Shown here: one piece after another, positions 11,565-25,685 of the stretch
Layout: each line of letters begins with the position of its first letter
Position numbering within the stretch: position 1 is the stretch's first letter
DNA from: Sphaeramia orbicularis
Lineage: Eukaryota > Chordata > Actinopteri > Kurtiformes > Apogonidae
Direction of reading: 5' to 3'
DNA length: 64,000 nt
Assembly (NCBI RefSeq): GCF_902148855.1
Contig: NC_043973.1
Coordinates: forward strand, 17,594,028-17,658,027
Made by a program: the position numbers and the translations under genes
Notes under the pieces: model-generated
What the model was told of the DNA's origin: nothing
Database searches by the model: none
What the model saw: the letters and a program-made list of their open reading frames with translations, nothing else

Positions 11565-11699
11565 ATATGTAATAATAACCTCTCTCTAACTTTAGAAACT
11601 TCACCTGCTGAGTTCCTTTGTTTTCATCTAGTGTGTTTTCAGGGAGTCACCTGTTTGACTCACCTCAGTCTCCTGCTCCAGTAAAAACACAGCGGACAC

Positions 11700-14600
11700 A
11701 GCCCATACCAGCATGCACACTGACGTTTTATTGGAAATTCACAGCAGAAGCAGGATGAGAGACACAGCAGCTGTACAACAACCTGGTTTTCAGACACAGA
11801 CCAACTGACAGGCACAGCCGGTTCACACACAAAGAAACCGAAATCCATACAAACTGTTAACAACATGGCACACAGCAATATAACCTTTAAGTTTTTCTTC
11901 TTCATTGAACTTGAATATTTGTAAGAACACAGGTATCTGACTTAAAGACCTACTGAAATGATTCAATCAAATGGGAAAAAAAACAAAACAGATTTACATT
12001 TTTAGCTCAAGCCTAGGGCCATGTAGCACCCCCTCACAGAAGGGAACACTGCCTGTCTTTATTGCTTTTACATGTAGCAGTGGTTCGATACATGGCAGGA
12101 GGCTTTTAAAATGGATAAAAAGTACCATGAAACATAAGATCAACAGAAGCCACTACTGACTAACTGAACATACTCCTATTTGAACCAATTCAAAAGACCT
12201 TTATCTTTTTAACAGCCCGCCTTTCTGCAAAGTTTCAGGTCAACGATTTGCAAGGGGCTAAAGTCAACAAAAATTTCTACCAAGACTTGTTTTACAAGTT
12301 GTGGAAGTAGTAAACTTACCAATTTTCCTATTCATGTGGCCAAAAATGTGAAATTATTCAACAAGCATATCCAGTGGAGCTGAAAAAAATATCCATTCCT
12401 GGTCTTCGATTATAAGGTTTTATTATCTCATAAGCACAACTGATTCTTTCATACAGACTAAGGTGAGCGCACAGGATTCATAATATCCATTCACACCAAA
12501 CAGTACTCTTGTTGATAGTGCAGCCATAATGCTCCATCCACTGCTACTGCATCTTTACCATTATTACCATAGCAACATCCACAGAAACCATGCACCATTG
12601 TTCATTCCTGAAACAATGTTGTCCAGATTAAAAGGCACTCGTTTTAGTGTAGCGCATAAAAGGTCCAATCTTTAAAAAGTAGGATAGCTAAGATTTTCTC
12701 TTTTCCAGATCAGACCTTTCACCCTCTAACAGCTTTTCTGAATTTATTATCTTCAGCCTGTGGCAGAACTTATATAAAGACTTATCTCTTAACCTGTATT
12801 TTCTTTTTATCTGTACAAGCTTATTAACAATACAAAGGTTGCTGAGACAAACTGAACACACAACAGGTCACTTTTACACTTGAAAAACACTGGCAGGACC
12901 TTGTGTTTGCTGGTGTTTTGTTTTTTTTTTCTTTCGTACCATATTTCACATGGTTTTACAGCAGAAAACAAGCCCAGCTTAGGTCAGTGTTAGTCTCTGA
13001 GAACGATGCAATTAACTGCGGAAATGTCAAACAGAACAGGGATCAGCAGATAATCAGAGATTAAGTCTGTGAAGGTGGATGGGAAATCAAAATACAGCGT
13101 CCAATCTGTATATACAGCTGTGGGTTTTACACCTCTGAAATTTGTGATGAATTAAATTTCACACCTTCACAGTTGTGAGTATAAATGGATTGAAGCCATT
13201 TTAGATGTTTTGACAATCACTTAATTTTTTTTTTAGTCATTTACAGGCAAAGATGCAGGTTTTTCTTTGTCAGATGATGATGTCTCTGACTTCTGGATCC
13301 CTGTGTGAAGAAAGAAAAGTTATTTTACTAAACATTGGACTATGGTAACTTACAGCACATATTTGATATATTAAGGGACTACTTGCATCAGACTAAATGA
13401 TAAAGCAAACAATAGAAATCATCTGCAGCCCTAAAAGCAATGATGGTTGTGGAATTATTTTTTATTCTCATAACATTATAGGAAGAACAACTCTTTTTTA
13501 GGCTGGTTCCATAACGCACAGAGATCTGACAGCCCTCCCACTATTGTGTGCAATGGAGAAGTGATAGTTTTGTATGAACAACCATGACTTCTTCAATATA
13601 TATTCACATGGTCTTGGGTTAGATAAAGAAAATAGTTGCTATTTGTTTACGAAATGTCCTCTTTAGGACCCAGTACATCGACACTGGAGTTTCATGGTGT
13701 CCTATTCTGTCAAGCTTGTCCTCATTTTGTCATGATTTTCTGTTCTGATACTCCAGGATACTCACCATTCTTGTCATATCACATGCTATTTGTAATTATT
13801 CACTAAACTGAATTACTTTTCACTGAGGTGAGAAGGAGAAAGATTAGGACAAGAGCAAAATGTTCCACTGATGTCTCCTCTGTTGCAGGTCTTTTCATTT
13901 TTTTTGAGTAAAGATGACCTAAAACTAAAAACCTTAGGACCTCTTAAAATATATATTTTTTGTGACACCAGCTTGAACTGTACACTAAACGTACCATCTG
14001 CTTACCGAACAGAAAACACACTGCCAGGGTGCTTACTGTCACTGCAGAGCTGCAATACACTTTACCAAAAGGAATAGTTTAATGTAACAGTGCTGGTGAA
14101 GAGAAGGGCTTGATTATTAGTTGGCTGTGTTCAAGTGCCAAAGTGACGTGCCAGTATAAACCAATGCCAGTAGTTGTTCAGTCTCTCATGTGGTGATCTG
14201 TCCCAGTATTTAAAAGTGTGTATTTCACTGACTGTAACATCACCATATTCATGAAACCGTTCCTGTGAATCCATGGTGTTATTTTATCTCTTTATGAAAA
14301 CATCATTTTAATTATGAGTCATGACAAAGGAGATGAAGATGGTGAAGAGTTTGTCATGTCTGTGATGTCGGTCAGTCTAGCCGAGTGTTGTTGTATCCAG
14401 CGTTGTGCTCCTCGGGTCAACACTTCACAGGCGAGTCCTCCTTTAGTCTTCTGCAGGTGAAGGGAAGGTGAAGGGTCCAGTGTTCACTGTGAAAATGTCT
14501 CTGTGTTTGAATCCACATGGAAGAGAAGATGTACCGTTTCTCCTACCAGTAAGTATGTATGCATGTAGGGGATTGTGCACTCAGAGCCATTGTGGTATCC

Positions 14601-14773
14601 ACTGTCGGTTCCTGTTAGGCGCCCGTGCTGGTGACAGCGGTCTGGTGCTGTGGGATGGTGAAATCACACAGGTCTGCTCGCACTTGCAGCCAACTCTCAG
14701 TTTAGAAGAAGGGCAGCAGAAAGGAGCCCATAATGCAACCTGACCAAACGACCAATGGCTCTGTGTTTGTCTT
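11700..14773 (-). other. Probable long 3' UTR of bpnt2
   Basis: No coding exon, repeat end or RNA gene was recognised between the bpnt2 stop codon and about 11.7 kb. AATAAA on the minus strand at 11727-11732 is a candidate poly(A) signal. Mammalian BPNT2 transcripts also have long 3' UTRs, which supports but does not prove this reading. Earlier signals (for example near 13461) are possible. Confidence 0.4.
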
Positions 14774-17700
14774 TCAGTGCTTTTCAGAGTCCAACTTCGG
14801 TAGTTTCTCCAGCAGGGCCTTATGGTCCACACCTACACTGGCCACCAGTCCCCCTGTGTTGAGTGGAGTGTCACTGTAGTTGATGTTCTCTCCCTTTAGA
14901 GTGGTCAGGTGTCCTCCTACGGTAATAGTGATGATACAATTAAAGCCAAGTGAAAAAAGTAAAAATAGAACTATAAAACTACTGATGTTTTATTCTAAAA
15001 AACAAAACAAAATGGATTCTAATGTAATTTAATCTGATAACAAATAAATGAGGGTAGGAATGGAAAAACGTTTAAACTCCACTGCATTTCACAGCCCAAA
15101 ACAAACTAATACATGGGACTAATACTTGAGCTTGAAACTGAAAAGAAAAGATATGGAGTAATGGTTATAGCATTACCCATGGCGTTGATTAGTGCTTGAC
15201 CAGCACAGATGTCCCACTTCTTAATATGGGTGATGTGGACGTAAACATCTGCCTGGTCCATGTTTTCACTCGTGTGCATGTCCAATAGTGACAGCACCTT
15301 ATATCCTAAGAAGAAAGAAAATAAAATCAGATGTAGTTAGACACCATGTAACACCTCTGGTAACATCTGCCAGAGTATGCTCCTACCTTGTCCTGTAAAC
15401 TAAGATTATTATTTGTTTTAACTCTTTTTGCCCATCTGTGTTTTTTGATGTGGTTGAAATTTACCTGTGTATCTGAGTCAAACACTGACAGACGCTGACA
15501 ACAGCTGTTTTGGTTTTAATAATGCTTTTAAAGCTAATCAATACTTTTATGTTAACAATTGACTGAAACCTGAGTGAAAACTCTCATGAAATCACTAACA
15601 CATCCTTTCTGCAGAGCTTTATGGCATCTTTTCAACTCTGCATCACTGCCTATTACAAAGATATTTTGGTGAAAATATGCTATTTTCAAGTCCACATCCC
15701 ACTGAACTAGTCAAATCTTTAGCTCCTGTAGGCCTCGTCCCACACTTCCCCATTCAGTTCTTTGTTTAGAGACACAGATATGGTTAGTGTCTGTGATACT
15801 GGCTGGTTGTAAGTGGACAGAAATGCACTGATATGAACATTTGTATACAAGAAAACAGACCTGTCCTACATTACTGTATTTAAAAATATAAATGTAAATG
15901 GATTCTCTCCTTACCTGCTCCACCTGCTTCTACGATTGGTGTGCTGTTTCCAAAAGCATTATGGACAAATGCTTTTACATCTCCAGAGTGAGAACGTGAC
16001 ACAATCACCTTTGGAGGGGTAAGGCTATAGGAGGACCGGGGTTGTACATTTGCTCCCTGACTCACAAATGCCCAGGCTGAGGGAGAGATGGTGAGTGACA
16101 CACAATACAAGATTATTCAGCATATTTTAGCTTTACTCTTTACTCTTTACTTTGCTCTGCCAAACTAAATTGACATTTTACAAAATCGTGATTGTCTAAA
16201 CTGTAACATAAAACAGGAATGTTTATAAAAACAGGCGAAATGTCTTCTTTTGTGATTAGCTACAAGATGTTTTCCAGAAATCTAACCATCTGATATTTTA
16301 AATATCTCGTATCCTGTCAGTCTGCTTACCGGTCAACCCCGTGAACGGCTGGTGTATGACCCCAAGAACTGGTTTACCTTCTAGAGCCACACATACCATA
16401 GTGGTCACATACTTGAGCAGGTTCTCTGAGGAGACAGAGGAACAGAATCAGAGGAAGGTGTCTGAGATGTCATACAGGCCACAGGATATGGGTGGGAAAT
16501 GGAGGAGAACAAAGGTTGGAGAGATAAGCATCTTTCAGAGCAGGAGATCCTTATCTGTGCACATCTGTGTGCTTCATCAGAAGGAACCTTACAAACTCTA
16601 GAGTTATTCACCGCAAAGAGTAAACATACATACGTTAAAGCCTCAGAGATGGAACTGTGGTAAATAGTCTGCTGTGAGTAACATGGAATTAGGAATGAAA
16701 AAATATATACATTTCCTTCATATCGCTTCTCATTCTGCAAAACAATGAGACACTTCTTACAGAAACCTTAGTAGAGTAACCTATTTATGACACAAAGCTG
16801 AGAAATACATACTGCTGGAAGAAACTTGACATTTAAGAAGGGTGCAGTAGTTTTGGCTGAATTATACTGACAAACAACATAACCCCTTTCATGGAGGTAA
16901 CAATGAAACTAAACAATGAGGTGTAAAGTACTGCACAAGGCATTTATCTACCAGAGCTTCCACCATTAACTAAAAAATTGAAGCTATTTTCAGAATTAAT
17001 TCAGTAATTTTTCAGTAAGGATGGCCAAACTACAGTCATTCTCTTTACTGATTATCAAATGTCAAGATATCAGCTGATACTAATATTTGTCACCAAAATA
17101 ATTAGAAAAAAAAACTGTATAAAAACTTGTGTAGAACTTAACAGTCTTAGTTTTTACAAAAAAACATGTTTAAAACTGATCAGCAGCCTTTCCAGTCAGT
17201 CCGTGGAAAAGACTCTGCCTCCTTTATTATTATCAAACTTACCCGTATATTCCTGCGTTGCATCTAGAGGATCGATCCATACAGTCACACTCTCAACAGG
17301 AACGTCCTTTCCCCCCTGGATCTTTTTTGCAATATCAGTTGGGATGTTGCGGCTCCAGGTTATAGTTTTATCCACTACGTCGTCACGCTCTTCACTATTC
17401 ACCTGAGAGTCAACACAAGTACAGAGAATAATGAGTTCTGGAGACATACCATTAATGCAGGTAATCCATATGATCATTAAAGCTGCAGCTGAAAAGCAGC
17501 TCTTTGATGCAATAATGCAAAGTGGAAACTAAGGGGGAAAAAAAAGAGTAACAGTCCTCACCGTGACTTCAGGGAATGTGTTCCTCATAAGATTATACAT
17601 CTTCCTGTGGGACTGCAGGTCACCCATTGTCAGCAGCTCATTGGCCCCCTCCTTTGTCTTGCCCTTTGACCGCTCTTTCAAATCATTTTCTTCACGCACC

Positions 17701-20700
17701 TTTTTCACCTAGATAGAAAAATAACACATCAAACTTTCATAACCTGACGCGTACCAGAATATGCACATGTGGTCAGTGTGCAAATCATTTTACTAAACTG
17801 CATGTGGTTTAATAATTCAAATGTCTGTAACTCTGTTAGAGGTGAACTATAACAATGGTATTTCACACACACTTTCCCACTTCAGGTCAAAGGTGACACA
17901 ATGGCTAAGTTCAAGTCAGAATGTGTGCAATTAAAGTGAATATGAATTTTATCTTTGTTGGTTATTGTCATTATTTCTACAGGATCTGCAAGCTATTCCT
18001 ATTACTTACTATTCCTGAGACTTTTATAAAGCATGCTTAAAGGTTTTAGTCATATCAGTATGTTTACCTCTTTACCACCCAATACTGCAGCCTCCACTGA
18101 CAGAGCCAGCAGGTCCCTCAGATCCACTTTCCTCCTCTGCCTGCAAAGACAAAGCAAAACACCATCTGCATTACTTGCCAGCACAGACTGAAAAGGAAAC
18201 TTTATCTTTCATCAGATTAAACTAACACATCATACTAAATACTTATTACTGTCTCACAATGAAACAAATGTCTTCTACATTCAGCTGGGGATGGTGCATT
18301 AAGAGCTGGATTTACTGCTTATGGGTGGCTTCAGGGTGGGGTCAGAGTGGTGCTGACCAATAAACTGCATTTGTCATCACCAGTGTGATATGAACATGCA
18401 CAATAAATGCATTACAAAAGACTTCCACAATTGTGATGTACAAAAAATATGCATTCACACTGTCTATCACACATAGTGGTTCAGTTTATTTGTTTCAAGC
18501 TGTGGTATTACAATATTCCAAAACGGCCTCACATTAACAGAATATGCGATTAAGCTGAGGAATTCAACATTTCAAACCCCTTGTTCATACTTTAAGTCCT
18601 GAACTCCTGAACACACTTTGGGTCTTCGATAGTTTACATTAATCCCTTAAATGAACACACCCAGGTTTAGTGGACAGTATATGAGGGAACCTTATTTTTT
18701 CAGGAAAACTTCTGATGCTACTGCTTCAGTACCATGATCAAAACTTTTTTGGAGATATGCTCATATTTCTGGAGGGCTGGTAAAAAGCTACAGTAAAAGG
18801 AGGACTTTTAACTACAGCAAACCAACACAGAAGTGAGGTTAAAGATCTCAAGTCAGCTTGATATACAGTGGATGTATAAAGTCTATGCTGCCTGTTAAAA
18901 CGGTAGGTTCATGTAAAAAATGAAACCGTGATAAAACATTAGAAGTTTTTCTCCACCTTTATTGTTAAACTGCAACCTATTAACAGGTGACAGCAAACCA
19001 GAAAAACCTATCTGAAGATAATATACATCTACCATCATTTAAAAGTGACCGATTGAATTGAACTGTTCCTTAAAGATGCAAGATAATGTGTGTTGTGTCA
19101 ACTTAAGATGAACATGGTCAGGTTTTTGGTGAGGCTACATAAAAATAGGCATACCACGGAGGATAACTATCAGCAAATTAATAAAAAATGTAATACAATA
19201 GTGAAGCTGATAAGAAAGAACAGGATGTCCCTCTTGTGTGTAGTCTTTTAGTATCAAATGTAAATGCAAACGTTACTACTGATATGACTCTGCACACACC
19301 CCTGCAGCAATATCTACCAACTCGATAAATATTAACACAGGCTTTCCCTACCATTATAAAGCTTAGATAAAGCACCTGAACCATTATGAACACTGCCTCG
19401 CCTAGAACACCATTTGGGGAGAGAGTTTTTAGCCACAAAGAATACTAAACAATAGCAGGCATTATTTAATACTCAAAAAAAAAAAGTGTTGATATTCAAT
19501 TTAAGCCCAGCCCTACATTAATGTCACATGGGACCAACAGATTAATGGTAGACAATACCTACTAGCCAACATTAAGACAAGCAGCTAATGCTGGATTAGT
19601 TTTACCATCTATCTAAGACATTTCCACTTGCAGACACTACATCCAGAATAAGAGAAAATGCCACTTTACACAGCCCACAGTAATGACAGGAGGATCTCAC
19701 AGCAACAGACCACACATTCTAACCATAGATTTATGTATTCAGATCTACTTCACATTACCTGACATGTTCTCTTTCTCTTAATAATGACAACAGTGCACTT
19801 ATTTTATTTATTTTTTCTTTCATATTGTGAAAGCCAGCACACATTAATTCAAAATGAACAAAACAAATTAACCATCAAAATAAAATTAAAAAAAGATACA
19901 TTATCAGTAGCGGCATGACACTACTGTTTTGGGTTTAAATGGCTGGAAAAAAAAGTCATCAAATAAAATAAGTAATATTTTAACAGTGCAACTAATAATA
20001 TGTTAGTATCTTCAAATATTAAATGACATGCATAGGTTGGATGGGTGGGTCATTTTCTTTAGTTGATTTTTTGACCATTTGTCTAAAACATGGTTCGATC
20101 AGGAGCCTGACTGTAATCTACTTGAACTCGTATTCCCCAAATTAAAATGTGGACACAATGTCAATCCATAATGTATAGGTAAAGGTTGTGCTGTTAGGGG
20201 TGCAGAGTTAAAGTGGTCCCCCTTGTTGTGCCAAATGCTGCTCCCTGCCGAAAACTGCATCCCCAGCCAAGGTTGATGTAGTTTTCGGCAGTATCTGTTT
20301 TTATTGTTATATATATTGTGTGTTTTCTATTTAGGATTTAACATTTGAAAGTTTTATATACCTTACAGTTTGCGCATTCTTAAATATTAAACAGATAAAA
20401 ACACATAACTGCAATAGCTTATAACACAGGAGTCAAACATGCGGCCCGGGGGCCAAAGGGTTCAATCCGGCCCGTAGGATGAATTTGTGAAATGCAAAAA
20501 TGACACTGAAGATATTAACAATCAAGGATGTTAAAATCATTTTAGGTCAGTTCAATCTAAAGTGGATCAGACCAGTAAAATACTATCATAATAACCTATA
20601 AATAGTAAAAACTGTAATTTTTTTCTCTTTGTTTTAGCGCAAAAAAGTAAAATTACACAAGAATATTTACAAACTAGCCTTTTACAAAAAATGTGAATAA

Positions 20701-21621
20701 CCTGAAATCTTTTAAGAGAATTATGTAGAATTTGAATAATATTCTGCCTGTTGTTTAATGTTTTGTGTAATTGTAGCTCCACTGTGATCTCTAAGTTGTG
20801 ATTCACATGTATAAATGATAAACTACGGTGTAATATTGTTAACATTGCACTTATTTTTCGTAAGAATTTACAGCTTGTTCATATTTGTTCATGTTATGTT
20901 CGAGTACAATTCATAGATGTAAACATTTTCATTACGGAATTTTACTTTTTTCACTCAAAAGTTCTTATCCTATTATTTAGATTATTTTAGTGGTCCGGCC
21001 CACTTTATATCATATTAGGCTGTATGTGGCCCCTGAACTAAAATGAGTTTGACACCCCTGCCTTATAATATTATTAATTACTTGATGTTCTTGTTTCTGC
21101 TGTTGCCCCTTCTCGGAGGGCCTTGGGGTTGGATTGGGCATGAGGAAAAATCATATAAAAGGCAATGTATAATGAATGCACTGTAATTCTGCTCCTTTGT
21201 ATGTACTGTTACATTGCTCATAAAAAGATAAATTAAAAATAAATAAATAAATAAAATAATAATAATATTATTAATTACTTAATTGCCAGACAGCTATGAT
21301 GGTGTTAAGAGCTTGCATAATTCACATTCACTTTCATACCCTACAGTCAGAAAAGAGAAAAAATAATGAACCAGGGTGAATAGGGAGCATTTCTCAGTAA
21401 ATTGTGACAGGGTGAATTTGGTGCATATTGTCCTCTTCATGGCTGACTTAAGAAGGGGGAGCAGTTTTCGGCAGGGAGCAGAATTCGGCACAACACCCCT
21501 ACCTGAAAGCAGCCAGGCGGCTGGAGAAGACCCCGGCATACAGGTGGTAGATGACACCGACCCCAAGCAGGCAGAACACCGCCACTCCGAGCGGTGAAAG
21601 GCGGATACCCATCGGAGCCAT
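14774..21621 (-). CDS. bpnt2: bpnt2 (impad1), Golgi 3'-phosphoadenosine 5'-phosphate phosphatase
   Basis: Eight exons join in frame: 21503-21621, 18068-18140, 17562-17708, 17243-17402, 16330-16425, 15915-16076, 15177-15305 and 14774-14916 (1029 nt, 342 aa; human 359). The N-terminus [20 protein letters not shown] is nearly that of human IMPAD1 and gives one membrane segment (about residues 9-28), a type II signal anchor. The IMPase/FBPase metal-binding motifs are present: EE at 117-118, DPLDAT at 157-162 and WDICAG at 283-288. SRSHSG and GGAG motifs lie between the last two. The enzyme hydrolyses PAP to AMP in the Golgi lumen, relieving product inhibition of sulfotransferases needed for glycosaminoglycan sulfation. 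Intron 1 holds hAT MITE copy H1. Confidence 0.95.
18141..20416. other. bpnt2 intron 1, left part; nothing recognised
   Basis: About 2.3 kb of AT-rich intron without a clear exon, repeat terminus or RNA gene on either strand. Confidence 0.5.
20425..21060 (+). mobile_element. hAT MITE family H, copy 1
   Basis: Begins CACAGGAGTCAAACATGCGG and ends GAGTTTGACACCCCTG, flanked by an 8-bp target duplication GCTTATAA / CCTTATAA (20417-20424, 21061-21068). The interior carries two related halves in inverse order (GTGAATAACCTGAAAT... and the complement), so the element can fold on itself. It has no coding capacity. 8-bp duplications and CAGGGGTGTC ends place it with hAT-type miniature elements common in fish. 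Confidence 0.88.
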
Positions 21622-22170
21622 GGCCGCAAAAACTCTAAGTCAGGATAGTGTCGTGTAAACAGAAAACCACCGGAAAAACAATGAGAAGCCCAGCCGTGTT
21701 CTCAGTAAGAAACAGCAGAGGTAAAAGCTAGCTGACGTGGCTGAAGGATCCGAGTCCACCGCTCCACACCTGGCGGTTAGTTTTCAGATGAACACGTCGA
21801 AACGGTTAAAAGACTGACACAAAAAAAAAAAACAAAAAAAAAAAACACAAAAAAACAAAAAACAAACTACAGCTGTCAAATGACACAGGAGACAGTCTAC
21901 CAGGTGATTTTACATCAGATAATTAGCCGTTTAGCATCGTCCGACAGCGGTGTAACGAAACACTCTGAATAAATGACAGCCGCGTTTGTTTCGTAACGAC
22001 ATTCCGTCCGTGCGTTTATTTCATTTGTCCTTATTCTCGCTGTTTAACTCGTTGACTTGAACCGAGTGTTGAGAGGTGTCGAAGTGAAAGCAGAACAATC
22101 ACATCTCTGTTCAGTCATTTTCCTCCTGCCTCTACTCTACGTACGCAGAGGTCACAGCTCCACCGCTTCT

Positions 22171-22195
22171 CTTCCGGGTTAACGCCGTGACGTCA
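22171..22195 (-). promoter_or_regulatory. bpnt2 promoter motifs (ETS, full CRE)
   Basis: CTTCCGGG at 22171-22178 and the perfect CRE palindrome TGACGTCA at 22188-22195 lie about 550-575 bp upstream of the bpnt2 ATG. They are at the far edge of a stretch richer in CpG (about 21.5-22.2 kb) than the AT-rich flanks. Position suggests the promoter; the transcription start is not visible. Confidence 0.4.
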
Positions 22196-22249
22196 CAGAT
22201 CCAGCTTTTATCCAACACTGTTAAAAGTTTAAGGCAGAATTTTACATCT

Positions 22250-22965
22250 CACTAATAAGGTACGAGAAGTTACTTTTAAATTGATCCATAGATGTTATCC
22301 GGTGAAGACCTATATGATTAAATATAAAAGAAATATTGATACTCTTTGTTCTTTTTGCAGCAACGCAGAGGAAACAATGTCATTTATTTTGGGATTGCAC
22401 CTACACACATATATTTTGGATTGATTTAAATCATTTTATAAACACAAAAATTGACTCCGTGTAAATTGAACTTTCAACACATTTTATATGGCCTATCACA
22501 CATTGATAAAATAACTCCAGAAAAAAGATAACTTATCAACCTTTTGATTATTTTTGCCAAATTTCACATTCATTGCTCCAAATTTGCACATCAACGTCCA
22601 AACATCATTGTTTTCAAAGCCCTTTTTTCCAATTACGTAGACAATTTGAGAAACAGTATAAATTCTAAAGCAAATAAAACAAAAAAATATGTCAAATGTA
22701 TAATCTTATTCAGTTTGCATAATTTCTGTTTATTCCTCGAGCAATTTTTTAAATTTTTATTACATATTTTTATTTATTTATTTAATTTTATAATTTTTAT
22801 TTATTTATTTATTTTTTCTTTCCTAATGTTTTTACTTACATGTATTTCTCTATATAATGTAAAAGATTTTGTGAATTATGGAACTTTCTACCCTTGTTGT
22901 TGTATACTATTATGTATATTTATTGTTCAATGTTAATTGTTCAAATAAAAAAAAAAATCTATAAA
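22250..22965 (+). mobile_element. LINE (L1/Tx1-like) 3' fragment, copy 1
   Basis: The start reads as the RT C-terminal region (KLIHRCYPVKTYMIKYKRN, then CSFCSNAEET), i.e. the cysteine-histidine motif seen at the end of L1-type ORF2 proteins. The reading frame soon decays into an AT-rich 3' UTR that ends with AAATAAAAAAAAAAA. It is a 5'-truncated fossil. The ORF at 22544-22936 is low-complexity UTR and not a gene. Confidence 0.7.
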
Positions 22966-22984
22966 ACCAAAAAAATAAAAATAA

Positions 22985-23660
22985 AAATTTTACATCTCAA
23001 AATTTTACATAACGTATATCCCTCCAACGCTATTTTGTCTCGATTCTATGATGTGGAAGAAATATGTAACTTTTGTCATTCTGAATCTGAAACTACTCAA
23101 CACTTATCCTTTGTATGTGAACATTCTTGTCGTTTCTGGTCCAAAATTGAAAAATATATCATACCTAAAAGTAACAATAAAATAACTATAACATCCCAAA
23201 ATGTAATTACATATTTTAAACATGATATTAACAATTTAGAATTTATTGTAAATTTGTTAATCTTATTTGGAAAGTTTCATATACATAAAAATAAATATAC
23301 TAAAACACACCCAAATTTCAAAATCTTCCTATTGGAATTTGAAAATTATATCAAATCTTTAGAATTTATTTATTAAAAAAAAAAAAAAAAAAAGCTCTAA
23401 CACCCTGGCTATTAATAAACAATTCTTTAATACTGACTGAACTCTGTTGCATTTATTTATTTATATTTGTCAGATTTGCCATTTTTATTTATTTACTTTT
23501 TATACTATTATTTGTATATTATGCTTTGTATCTTTAAATCTATGCTTTATTTTCTTAAACTTATATGTTCAAATGCTTTTTCACTTTTGATATCTTGTTT
23601 GTTTAAATTTTTGTACTGTATACTCAAATGTTTTCAATAAAGTTGGAAAAAAAAAGCAAA
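22985..23660 (+). mobile_element. LINE (L1/Tx1-like) 3' fragment, copy 2
   Basis: An open frame encodes ILHLKILHNVYPSNAI, then CNFCHSESETTQHLSFVC (a CxxC...HxxxxC motif) and RFWSKIEKYI, the C-terminus of an L1-type ORF2 protein. It is followed by poly-A, then 3' UTR-like sequence ending CAATAAAGTTGGAAAAAAAAA. It is 5'-truncated and lies head-to-tail with the related fragment just upstream, either a tandem insertion or two insertions at an A-rich target. Confidence 0.75.
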
Positions 23661-23716
23661 CTGCCAGGACGAACTATAAAAAAAAAAAATAAAAAAAAAC
23701 TGCTAAAAGTTTAAGG

Positions 23717-24434
23717 CAGGGATGTCAAACTCATTTTAGTTCAGGGGCCACATTCAGCTAAATTTGATCTTAAGTGGGCCGAACCAGTAAAATAATATAA
23801 CATGTATAACAATATAACATAATAATATATAAATAATGTCAACTCCAAACTTTTCTCTATTTTTTTAGAGTGAAAAAGTAAATTTACATTATGAAAACGT
23901 TTACATCTACAAACTATCCTTTCAAAAGATGTGAATAACATGAACAAACTGAAAAAATAAGTGTTTGCAGAATAACAATGTTCTGCAGAATAACAATATT
24001 CTGCCTCAGTTTATCATTCACACATGTACGTTATAACTTACAGATCACAGTGGATCTACAAACACACAAAACATGTAATAACAGACAGAATCTTGTTAAA
24101 ATTGTACTTACTTCTCTTAAGACATTTCAGGTTGTTCATATTTGTTCAGGTTATTCACATTTTTTGCGAAATTATACTTTGTTTTAGTGTACATACATGA
24201 AAATATTTACATTTCGAAAGAGAAAAATTTGGAGTTGTCATTATTTATATGTTATTATGATAGTATTTTACTGGTCCCGCCCACTAAAGATTGAATTGGT
24301 CTGAATGTGGAAGCTGAACTAAAAGGATTATTATTTTAGTGTAATTTTAGCATTTCTCAAATTCATCCCAAGGGCCAGACTGGACCCTTTGGCGGGACGA
24401 ATTTGGCCCCCGGGCCGCATGTTTGACACCTGTG
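23717..24434 (-). mobile_element. hAT MITE family H, copy 2 (inverted)
   Basis: Starts CAGGGATGTCAAACTCATTT and ends CGCATGTTTGACACCTGTG, reversed relative to copy 1. Perfect 8-bp target duplication GTTTAAGG (23709-23716 and 24435-24442). No coding capacity. Confidence 0.9.
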
Positions 24435-24442
24435 GTTTAAGG

Positions 24443-25400
24443 GGTGTAAGATTGGAAAAAACTGAAATAGAAATAAATAAAAAATACAAATATTGTATCA
24501 CCAACAATTATAATATGCCCTATATATAAATTATATTAATTTGATATAGAAACATTTTAGGATGTTTACTGGTTTAGCTATTAATCTACAAAAATAATTA
24601 GTTATGTAAAAAATTTTACTGATTATTACTTAAAAAATGACCGTTTAATGTATTTTGAACATTTTTATTGATAAATATATACAAAAAGTAAAAAACAAAA
24701 CACATACTTAGAAAAGTAAATTAATCAAATTAATTGTGTACAATTTGTTTATGCTTTATTTAGATATTGCTAATGGAAAGAAATGTAAGTGCCTAACTGA
24801 TAAACAATGACCAAGTACATACATTTGTTGATCTTTTGGAACCAACCTGAAGATTATACAGTGATTGTGTACAATCAATCTGTGTAATAACTGCACATCT
24901 GAGAATGAAGTTCCAGTCTTTGTTTTATTCGTGTTATAATGTGAAAATAACATTCAGTTCCTATAAAAACAATGTGAATTAATGTATTTAAACATTCCCA
25001 AAAACCTGATATTGCTTGCTGGTCACTGCTTTTTCAATCACCACCTTGTTGATTTACTTTGAATTCATTTTTAATGTAATGTTATGTTGTTAAATTTCAC
25101 TTTTATCTGGGATTTGCTATGAATTTAGTATGAAATGAGGCTGTGTAAAAAAAAAAAAAAATGGAGTTGCTTCACAAATACCTCAGCATAAACACTTTTC
25201 ACTTGAACTATTCTGTTGAATTAACACAGACAAGTCAGAATCTTTCAATGTCTGGATTTTAGAAAATAAACTTAAGTATATTTATACATGGTTTTTATCC
25301 GGTTACAGGTTTTCTGGTGGATCACAGTGAGAACCAATGTTTGGACCAGGATGGAAGGGAAGGCTCTGAGTCACTGCTCATGTTCAATTGATAAGAAGTC
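24443..25400. other. AT-rich spacer between bpnt2 and dars2 loci
   Basis: No exon, repeat terminus or RNA gene recognised on either strand. A poly-A run lies near 25147-25161. Confidence 0.5.
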
Positions 25401-25419
25401 AATTATTTTGAGAAAATAT

Positions 25420-25425
25420 TTTATT
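25420..25425 (-). terminator. Candidate dars2 poly(A) signal
   Basis: AATAAA on the minus strand about 260 bp after the dars2 stop codon; no other well-placed signal is closer to the stop. Confidence 0.4.
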
Positions 25426-25685
25426 ACAGAAAGCCGTTCACCACTGATGACAAGTATCTTTATCTTGGCTATTTCCAAGTGCCTTTTTCTTTCCCACTTT
25501 AAACCAAACAGCTCTCAGATGCAACTACAGCATCACCTCCTCCTCATTTTCTCTCCTTTTCGTCTCTGCCAACGTCTGAACAAACTGGTTGTCTGCTTCT
25601 CTTCCTGTTTCTGTGTCCTCAAATTTATAGAGTTATGGGAAGGTATCGGCTCTTCCTTGTGTAGTTCTTGTCATCCTTATCCTCC

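Noticed and set aside
11660-11905. 81-aa Cys-rich minus ORF resembling a secreted peptide
   Set aside because: No exon partners or homology recognised; it lies at the presumed 3' end of the bpnt2 transcript.
14468-14743. 91-aa plus ORF
   Set aside because: It lies antisense in the probable bpnt2 3' UTR and has no domain.
22544-22936. 130-aa Phe/Ile-rich ORF
   Set aside because: It is low-complexity LINE 3' UTR sequence, not a membrane protein gene.
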